Below are positions 57,026 to 64,000 of a stretch of 64,000 nt of DNA, one piece after another (within the stretch, counting starts at the first letter, position 1; each line of letters starts with the position of its first letter). The position numbers and the translations under genes were made by a program. Source of the stretch: Argyresthia goedartella (lineage: Eukaryota; Arthropoda; Insecta; Lepidoptera; Argyresthiidae); assembly GCA_949825045.1 (NCBI GenBank), contig OX463829.1, positions 4,960,001-5,024,000 of the forward strand, in the 5' to 3' direction. The notes under the pieces are model-generated. The model searched no databases. It saw only the letters and a list, made by a program, of their open reading frames with translations, and had not been told where the DNA came from.

Positions 57026-57158
57026 GTATAAGCTTCCAGAAAGGCGACGTACTCCACGTGATAAGCCGGGAGGATCCAAATTGGTGGCAGGCGTTCCGCG
57101 AGGGGGAGGAGGATCAGAGCCTCGCGGGCCTCATACCGAGCCAGGCCTTCCAGCACCA
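57026..57158 (+). CDS. sdt: sdt exon: SH3 core
   Basis: 133 nt, phase 1 in and 2 out (TTTCAG/GTA, CACCA/GTGAGT). It encodes [20 protein letters not shown], then [20 protein letters not shown], then FQHQ. This matches PALS1 closely, including the WW pair, although MAGUK SH3 domains do not generally bind proline peptides and pack against GK. Confidence 0.96.
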
Positions 57159-58129
57159 GTGAGTAGCTAACACCAGGGGGGGTTACCACAACCTTTAAAG
57201 CGATTCAGATTAAGTTCATAACAAGAGCATCATTTGGCAACCATATTCATTCCATCATGCCGTTCCACTCGTATGATTAATACTTACCTAAAAGACCTAT
57301 GACTGTACCACATAAATGGAAATAAATGATTTCTATTTCTATTTCATAATTGGCTTTATTTACCTAACACCAATACTTGTTTTAAGACGGTCGTGGTGAC
57401 TTTTGCGGATCTGTTAAGGTTACTAAACTAGATCGAATTATGATGTTGTGTTTCATAACAACTGCTTAAAGTCCTAGGACTGATCGCATTTTTGCAAAAT
57501 AAAAAAAAAGTAGTATTAGCCCCCCCGACCTCTACAGGATGTAACAGAGGAATGTAGTTGTAGCATTTGAAGGGGCTAACCCATTCAAATGATAAAACAT
57601 TATTTACATCTTCTCACCGTAAAACTATCGTGTCGTGCAGTTAGCGTTGTAACCAAAGAGCCATAGAATACCAAACCATCACTAATCAAATTTTTACTTG
57701 CGCGGAAAATAGCAACGAATAGACCCGTCAAAAACCGTAATTTATCGTATTTCAGTTTTAGTCCCGGAGGTCTAATACCAACTTTTAAGAAACCATCCCT
57801 ATTCCGAGCAGTTGAAAAGCAGGCCTTAAACAGGACTGCTTAAAATTGTAATATGACGACGGTCTTAAAGGTGAGGCACCGTTGCCCTGACATCCGCCAA
57901 CGTGATCGGTTAGCTTGTCTCTGGTCTGCTAGCTGTCAACTAAAAATAATGAGATAGCGCTATACAGATTCATATAAGCGTCTCTCTTTCCCGCTAGTAA
58001 CATTCAAAACAGTTACACCACGTATTTTATTAGATTACCGGTTTTGTACAATACGAAATTACGTTAAGATTTTTAGACAATGAATTATTAAACTTACAAT
58101 TAGCCTAATTGGAATATTGTAAAGCTGTT

Positions 58130-58980
58130 ATCAATCAAATTGAGATTCAATCCTCTGGTATGATTCCCATCGGGAGCAATGAATTAATTGTCTGGGTCAC
58201 TATGGTTTGCCTTTTTATGGATATATCCATATTCACCTCGACTAAAATACGCCCTCCAGAAATCTGTATGGATTGTTGAACATCCACATGCTTCTGAATC
58301 ATTGGCACCAAGACCTCAGCTGACCTAACATTTCTAGGCAACTTCCAAGCGTAGGTCGTGTTCAATCATCCCTAAAACCCAATGTCCCTCGATTCTTCTC
58401 CCTGAAACATACATTATATTAAATTTTACAATAATCATAATAATTCTGACTACCGAGGTAATTAATTCATTAGCAAGTATGTTATTTTTAACTGGTGTCA
58501 GACTAGGGGTCGCCTCACTCCGCTCCGCTTCACTTCGGTTCCGGGTCCTGCTATAATGTGGGAACCTAACAAACCTATCTTTAGTTTTCAAACAGGAAGT
58601 GACAACCAATTAGGTTCTGTGACATGAGGTGCTCACCTTTGTTATATTTCCTCTTGCTAAATTTGCTTTCATTCAGTTAAACAATCTTGCCCCCGGATGC
58701 CAATTTTTCCCTTAGTTTCTTGTTTGTGCAATTGATATCGAACCACCACTTCCCGACAAAAGCTGTTCCAGTCCATGATCGTCCTGCAGGACACTGATCA
58801 TCAGTCCTCGTGAAGTCCTCCCACGTTACTTGCGTGTGGTCAAACTTAAGAGCGAACAATACATGAGAAAGAATATCGTGGGCATTAATAGCTTCACATT
58901 TCCAAACCAAGTCGCTTTCGGGGTTGGGTCTTATATAAGACACATTGAAATTGGAAGATTGGAGTACTTAGGTGGGTAGG
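58130..58980 (-). pseudogene. Merlin-type DDE transposase relic with an apparent intron
   Basis: Minus-strand fragments in order: MDWNSFCREVV and KGKIGIRG; GGKIV, a stop, LNESKFSKRKYNK; GRRIEGHWVLGMIE; NVRSAEVLVPMIQKHV; IHTDFWRAY; YGYIHKKANHSDPDN, a stop, FIAPDGNHTRG. This is the order of the Merlin/IS1595-like transposase (VEIDESKF...GRRVEGQWV...TIHTD.WRAY...NHS). The first catalytic Asp is Asn here (LNESKF), and there are at least two stops and three frame changes. KYNKG is split at a GT...AG gap, 58636-58402, that restores the reading frame. N-terminal end not resolved. Confidence 0.8.
58402..58636 (-). other. Apparent intron of the Merlin relic
   Basis: 235 bp starting GTGAGCAC (minus strand, 58636) and ending GTATGTTTCAG (58402). 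Removing it joins AACAAAG to GGAGAAGAATC with the conserved KYNKGRRIEG intact. It includes a GGGGTCGCCTCACTCCGCTC segment (58507 onwards) that reappears inverted at 59400-59468 and 59645-59716, so an insertion is an alternative. Confidence 0.55.
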
Positions 58981-59215
58981 GGGGGTCCTTAGCTATCCTC
59001 TGATACCATTTTCTGATTTAGGAAACATCATTTTAGCACTTTAATTATAAAATATGTTTACCCGATTTTTACAACTTGGCCAATCTCGGAACGACAAATG
59101 TCAAACACAAAAGCTCCAACGTTGGATATTGGTACATGATTTTAGTACAAATTACAAGATTTTGTTGTAATGGTAGAAATTTGCGTCAGCAATTTTGTAT
59201 TTTCTGACATAATGA

Positions 59216-59716
59216 CTTGCTCATTTAATTCCGATTCCTTTCGTGTTTCGTGAATGTTCTGTTGCGCTCTCGTTTTATCCGTGATTCTCTGGACGACTTT
59301 GGTTTTGTTTACTTACTAACTAACTAACTAACTACTTTATGGAGTTTATCAGAACCAAATTGATTGCTTTAGGTCACTTCCTGTTTAAAAACTAAAGATA
59401 GGTTTGTTAGGTTCACATGTTACAGCAGACCCGGGAGCCGGAGCGAAGCGGAGTGGAGCGAGGCGACCCCCTACTTGCTCATTTCATTCCGATTCTTTCC
59501 GTGTTTCGTGAATGTTCTGTTGCGCTCTCGTTTTATCCGTGATGCTCTGGACGACTTTGGCTTTGTTTACTTACTAACTACTTTATGGAGTTTATCAGAA
59601 CCAAATTGGTTGCTTTAGGTCACTTCCTGTTTAAAAACTAAAGATAGGTTTGTTAGGTTCACACGTTACAGCAGATCCGGGAGCCGGAGCGAAGCGGAGC
59701 GGAGCGAGGCGACCCC
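59216..59716 (+). repeat. Tandem duplication of a 250-bp block
   Basis: TTGCTCATTTAATTCCGATT (59216) and TTGCTCATTTCATTCCGATT (59474) start two near-identical blocks of about 250 bp, both containing CGTGTTTCGTGAATGTTCTG and ending GGAGCGAAGCGGAG...GGCGACCCC. The second lacks part of the (ACTA)n run. The block end is an inverted copy of 58503-58612. No gene. Confidence 0.85.
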
Positions 59717-60748
59717 CTACTCTTGGCAACCCCTCCTCCAACTCCCCCGAAATCCAAAAAATGTAGGCATTTTCTTCAATCTTCGGACCTCCATAACATA
59801 AAAACTAATGGTTTCCTAAAAGGGGGGGTAGGTGGGGGGAACTCTCCTCCCCCACCCCTCCCCCCCTCCACGCTTACCCCCCTTTCGCTCTTGCTATGCA
59901 GATCTAGCCCTTACAGAATCCTTTGATACAAACAAAGGAGCCGATGGTTCTGTTTGTATGGTACGCAACTGTCATCGGATCACGGTGACTACGACACAAT
60001 TTAATCTTCTTAATGAGGCCTTGATCTTCCGCAAATGCCACGCATTGCTGCCGCGGACCTAGTTCCTGACGGAGCTTGATGATATTCTACATTTGGTCCA
60101 CTTCATGTATACAAGTTTCGTTTGCGGTTGAAACCGAAAAACGGATGATCCACTCGTCTAAAACTCTCGAAAATTAACGAGTAAGCCACAAAATCCACTA
60201 TAAATTACAAAACAATGTTGTTTAGGCGAATATCTAGATTTTTCATGATAGTCTAATTGACATAACAGACGCCTAAAAAACGATTTGCTGCTGTCAAATA
60301 TAGTTTCATAGTAGCTACGAAAATTCTATACAAAAAAAAGGTGAACCGGAGTTTGAGCGGAAACTTAAACAGTCCTTTTGCAGGCCTGCTAATTATTGCT
60401 CATAGTACGAAAATGCAAGGCGGTTGAGTTTACTTCCCATAAGAGTTGGTATTAAGCCTCCAGTTCCCGTGTTCACTTACTCAAATCTACCGAGGGTTGT
60501 GGAAAAGTGGCAGATTTCCCATACACTAAACGTCAGGTTGACATAAATTGCATCGATTTCGCTGTGGATTGTAGTTGCAGAATAAGTGGGAACACTATTT
60601 AGGCCTTTTTACTCAAATATTTATTTGGGAGTTCCTTCACTCACATATCTTCTCACGGTGGTTAATTGTAGAGAAGAGGCAAACAATGTAAAAGTGAATA
60701 TCTAAAATGACTTTGAATTTGACTCTTGTCGTCCCCTTTCCCTTACAG

Positions 60749-60912
60749 GCGTGAGTCAATGAAGCTGACCCTAGCCGGCGAGGTGGCCGCGCGCGACAAG
60801 CCTCGCAAGGGCGGCACTCTGCTCTGTGCCAAGAAACCGCCGCGTAAGAAACGCAGCAAGAAAGCTACCAGCGAAGCCGGGTACCCGCTGTACTCCACTA
60901 GTACCGGGGATG
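60749..60912 (+). CDS. sdt: sdt exon: end of SH3 and hook
   Basis: 164 nt, phase 2 in and 1 out (CTTACAG/GCG, GATG/GTACGT). After completing a Gln codon it encodes RESMKLTLAGEVAARDKPRK, then GGTLLCAKKPPRKKRSKKAT and a Ser/Thr/Tyr linker. The basic PPRKKRSKK stretch is the MAGUK hook between SH3 and GK, which in PALS1 has the same KKNKKKRKK character. Confidence 0.93.
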
Positions 60913-61142
60913 GTACGTTACACTGAGATAGTGTTTATCGACCGAGCGAGCGCATAGCGCGAGCTTAGGAAAAATACTTGTGATTGTCTGTCCGGATTCC
61001 AGCTGCATATAGTTATAAGCTTTGTTTTTCCAATTTTTCCTTTCCGTTTCCTACAATTTTCTTGTCCTTCAAAAGACTAGTTCGTAGCGTTTACCCCTAG
61101 GCCTGTAATAGGCTACATTTACTCATGGAAACTCCATTCCAG

Positions 61143-61307
61143 ATTACGAACAAGAGGAGATTCTAACCTACGAAGAAGTAGCGCTATACTACCCGCGAGC
61201 GTCCGCCAAGCGACCCATTGTACTCATCGGGCCGCCCAACATCGGGCGACACGAACTCAGACAGAGGCTGATGGAGGACAGCTCGAGGTTCGCCGCTGCT
61301 GTGCCTC
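61143..61307 (+). CDS. sdt: sdt exon: start of guanylate-kinase-like domain
   Basis: 165 nt, phase 1 in and 1 out (ATTCCAG/ATTAC, CTC/GTAAGT). It encodes [20 protein letters not shown], then [20 protein letters not shown] and RFAAAVP. It is like PALS1 [14 protein letters not shown]. The P-loop-like [11 protein letters not shown] lacks the GxGKS/T signature, so it does not bind ATP productively, as in other MAGUKs; it acts as a phosphopeptide/protein-binding module. Confidence 0.96.
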
Positions 61308-61780
61308 GTAAGTATTATCAGTCGATCCTCAATCATCGTTCGATTCGCACTCTTTGATTTACCTCCAACAAAACAAGGAGACGGAAGGTGGGCCAAAGAG
61401 CTATCAAGAACCGCACGATGTACACACATGACTCTTATTTCTGAGTGCATAACGGTCATGACAGTTCACACGCCTTGACTCTATCAGCCTATCAGCATTT
61501 TGCTGGGCTTTACAATTTAAATGTCAGAGGCTTAGCGCGTGTCGAGGTAACGGCAAACTCGAAGTGAATGGCTAGTTATTTTAGCTAATGAATACATTTT
61601 TAAGTTGACGGTTGATGATTTTACAGCATTTTCTAGATTTGTAAATAAAGTAATTTTAATTTCGGGCACGTGAAGGTGTCGAGGTGCCCTTGAAAGTTTC
61701 AAGGTCACCTCGGCACCTTCAGGTTTCAAGTTGAAACATACTTTATATTCCTTCTTTTTATTTTACAAAATCTCTTCCAG

Positions 61781-61912
61781 ACACATCCCGACCTCGCAAA
61801 GACCACGAAGTTCCCGGCCAGGACTACCACTTCATATCGCGCACGCAGTTCGAGTCCGACATACTCAACCGGAAGTTCGTCGAACACGGGGAGTACGAGA
61901 AGGCATATTATG
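61781..61912 (+). CDS. sdt: sdt exon: guanylate-kinase-like domain, continued
   Basis: 132 nt, phase 1 in and 1 out (TCTTCCAG/ACACA, TATG/GTGAGT). It encodes HTSRPRKDHEVPGQDYHFIS, then RTQFESDILNRKFVEHGEYE and KAYY. This is the conserved GK core (TxRxRRxxEVxGxDYHF in the family). The rest of GK and the stop codon are in exons beyond the right edge; no further exon was seen up to 64000. Confidence 0.96.
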
Positions 61913-62851
61913 GTGAGTCATCATTGTGGGATACCTGGAAACATTGTGCACATGCCGCATGTCGCATTTTGATTTATTTTATATCATCCTCTGAAAGAAG
62001 CTTTAACTTTGTGTGTTGCACACAAAAAGAACCATGAAAAGATGAGAAATGAGAAGAATGGCAAAATAATCAGAGTTTCTAAACTCATGAAAAAATGCTG
62101 GGCATTTTACCTACATTGTTCATTGGGCGTAAAGTTGGCAGCAATCAATCCAGTGTTGCTAGCTTTTGTAAAATGTGCTACCCAAAGCGAAAAAATGATT
62201 GATTAACTGATACTATTTTATATTTGCATTTAATTTAAGCATTTCGTATTGTGACGGGGTTGGTGCTACCTACAGACCTGTTTTTTAAAACTGGGATTTT
62301 TAATGTGAATCTGGCTACCGGATATTGCATTTTTCTATTTTTGGGTGACAGTTGACAGTTGTTCGCTACAGCCAATTCAACGGCGAATGTACAAGTTATC
62401 GCAAATGGACTTCACGATGGATTTATTTTATTTTTTAAAATTTTTCCCGTCTCTACTGAAACTGCAGATTAAACCATTGTGATGTATAAAACCGGTAATT
62501 ATGATAAACATCGAACACTGACAAAGAATCTTCTTATTTTGAATACTTCACTACAACTTGTTAGGTTTTAGACACGGCTGTACCCTCTCCCCCCGCCAAG
62601 TTGAGCAAACGGCAAATAATCCCTTTTGCGTTTTGTATTTTGCCAAAGGTAAACTAGAATTATAATCGACTCGTCAGGGACGTCAACAATAGTCATTAAA
62701 ATAGACATAAAGTAATCGCCATACTCATTATCTTAGTAGTCATAGCACCCTGTACTATCCTAGTGTGGGGCCACGAGCAATGTTTATGCCAGTATATAAT
62801 ATGTCTTAGTTAATAATTAATTTTAGATTATACTCTTACACACTGTATATA
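61913..62851 (+). other. sdt: sdt intron with weak repeats
   Basis: From the donor GTGAGT to the second mariner. It includes a diverged relative of the 35883 MITE interior (AAGTTGGCAGCAATCAATCC near 62112, CTACCGGATATTGC near 62312) and a SINE-like CTATCCTAGTGTGGGG near 62755. No exon is recognisable. Confidence 0.6.
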
Positions 62852-64000
62852 CACAGTCAGGTCATACGTTCTGTCACACAATAAAAACTTTTGAATTTAG
62901 AACGCTGGCCACAAAAAAGTTTATTGAATTCGAATTTCGAATTTTTCATGAAAATAAAAATGTGTACTTTTTAGAATTTTCCTCATTTCTAAAAATGGAG
63001 TGGACACTTAAAGAAGACCGTGTCGCAGTTATTGCGTTGCATCGTTGCGGTTACGCGCCAATTCAGATTTTCGACTTACTGAAAAATTTGAATATAACCA
63101 AAAGATTCGTTTATCGTACCATAAAACGATACAATGAAGACTCTAGTGTAGATGACAGGTCAAGAAGTGGTCGCCCTCGCTCTGTTAGAACTCCAGCAGT
63201 GATAAAAGCTGTGAAGGCGCGAATTCAAAGAAATCCCATACGTAAGCAGAAACTGGTGGCCCTTCAGATGGGGTTAAGCAGGACCACGGTGAAAAGGGTG
63301 TTAAATGAAGACTTAGGGCTTAGGGCATATCGAAGAAAAACAGGACATCGTTTGGACGCTCGTTTAATGGACCTGAGTCTGAAGAGATGCCGCGCTTTGT
63401 TGAAGCGGTACGCGGGAAAAAAGCATCGGGAAATTATTTTTTCGGATGAAAAAATTTTCACCGTGGAAGAGAGCTACAACAAACAAAATGATAAGGTTTA
63501 CGCACACAGCAGTGAAGAAGCGTGCAACCGTATTCCGCGTGTCCAACGAGGTCATTTTCCATCCTCGCTCATGGTTTGGTTGGGAGTCTCTTATTGGGAC
63601 TTAACTGAGGTACATTTTTGTGAGAAAGGCGTAAAAACGAATGCAGTTGTGTATCAAAATACAGTCCTCAAGAACCTTGTGGAACCTGTTTCTCATACCA
63701 TGTTTAATAACAGGCACTGGGTATTCCAACAAGATTCTGCGCCAGCTCATAGAGAGAAAAGCACACAAGACTGGCTGGCGGCGCGTGAAATCGACTTCAT
63801 CCGGCACGAAGACTGGCCCTCCTCGAGTCCAGATTTGAGTCCGATAGATTACAAGATATGGCAACACTTGGAGGAAAAGGCCTGCTCAAAGCCTCATCCT
63901 GATTTGGAGTCACTCAAGGCATCCTTGATTAAGGCAGCCGCCGATATTGACATGGACCTCGTTGGTGCTGCGATAGACGACTGGCCGCGCAGAATAAAGG
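62852..64000 (+). mobile_element. maT (DD37D) mariner, copy 2, cut by the window edge
   Basis: Starts CACAGTCAGGTCATACGTTC after TA at 62850-62851. Nearly the same as copy 1 through the leader. The right end is outside the window. Same orientation as sdt and as copy 1, about 25 kb away. Confidence 0.95.
62995..64000 (+). CDS. maT/mariner transposase, uninterrupted to the window edge
   Basis: ATG 62995 opens 335 codons with no stop. There is an N-terminal HTH region with RSRSGRPRS, then catalytic Asp151 (FSDEKIF), Asp247 (FQQDSAPAH) and Asp285 (SPDLSPIDY). There are 95 and 37 residues between them, so DD37D. It has the YWDLTEVHFCEKGVKTNAVV segment missing from copy 1 and the usual His after SAPA (Gln in copy 1). 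Full length should be about 345-350 residues, with about 12 residues past the edge judging by copy 1. Potentially functional cut-and-paste enzyme. Confidence 0.94.
   Translation, partial: MEWTLKEDRVAVIALHRCGYAPIQIFDLLKNLNITKRFVYRTIKRYNEDSSVDDRSRSGRPRSVRTPAVIKAVKARIQRNPIRKQKLVALQMGLSRTTVKRVLNEDLGLRAYRRKTGHRLDARLMDLSLKRCRALLKRYAGKKHREIIFSDEKIFTVEESYNKQNDKVYAHSSEEACNRIPRVQRGHFPSSLMVWLGVSYWDLTEVHFCEKGVKTNAVVYQNTVLKNLVEPVSHTMFNNRHWVFQQDSAPAHREKSTQDWLAAREIDFIRHEDWPSSSPDLSPIDYKIWQHLEEKACSKPHPDLESLKASLIKAAADIDMDLVGAAIDDWPRRIK

Noticed and set aside
59723..59926. Pro/Gly-rich open frame
   Set aside because: Created by C- and G-rich homopolymer tracts beside the 59216 repeat block.

Overview
The window is insect nuclear DNA, most likely from a moth or butterfly. 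It is AT-rich, has spliced genes, and is dense in transposons. Lepidopteran signs are the maT-type (DD37D) mariners, short tRNA-headed SINEs, and RTE-like LINE ends carrying the CCACTGCTGGGCATAGGCCT motif. No prokaryotic, organellar, CRISPR or defence locus was seen.

The only host gene I can support is the ortholog of Drosophila stardust (sdt; vertebrate PALS1/MPP5), a MAGUK scaffold of the Crumbs cell-polarity complex. It lies on the + strand. Eleven exons (7266-7394, 45788-45983, 51836-52059, 52529-52699, 52950-53064, 53837-53934, 54929-55142, 57026-57158, 60749-60912, 61143-61307, 61781-61912) join with consistent intron phases. Together they give 580 codons: a proline-rich N-terminus, the ECR1/ECR2 Par6-binding region, two L27 domains, PDZ, SH3, a basic hook and about the first half of the guanylate-kinase-like domain. 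The N-terminus and the last GK exons are outside the window. A second, ATG-containing exon at 30711-30782 sits inside the 38 kb second-exon intron. It ends in the same phase and also completes the ECR1 helix, so it is proposed as an alternative first exon with its own promoter.

The rest is mobile DNA. 1-4085 (plus a probable LTR to about 4.6 kb) is a minus-strand BEL/Pao retrotransposon whose gag and pol share one frame, separated by a single TAG. 4.6-17.7 kb holds LINE tails, SINEs, fold-back elements and MITEs. 17734-25379 is a complete, apparently very young Ty3/gypsy element with 1347-bp LTRs, an ACAT target duplication and a -1 slippery site. 25.8-28.2 kb has an inverted SINE pair and a 57-bp minisatellite. 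31.0-33.3 kb is a decayed minus-strand LINE. 35.9-39.2 kb has a TIR MITE, a hAT-derived element, a DD37D mariner with a transposase deletion and a palindromic MITE. 42-48 kb has LINE fragments, a fold-back element and a LINE nested inside a SINE. 58.1-59.7 kb has a Merlin transposase relic with an apparent intron, next to a duplicated repeat block. 62852 to the right edge is a second DD37D mariner with an uninterrupted transposase frame.

I found no convincing new multi-gene system. The observations most worth following are the alternative sdt first exon, the gag-TAG-pol arrangement, the intron-containing Merlin relic with a mutated catalytic residue, and the intact mariner beside its deleted sibling.
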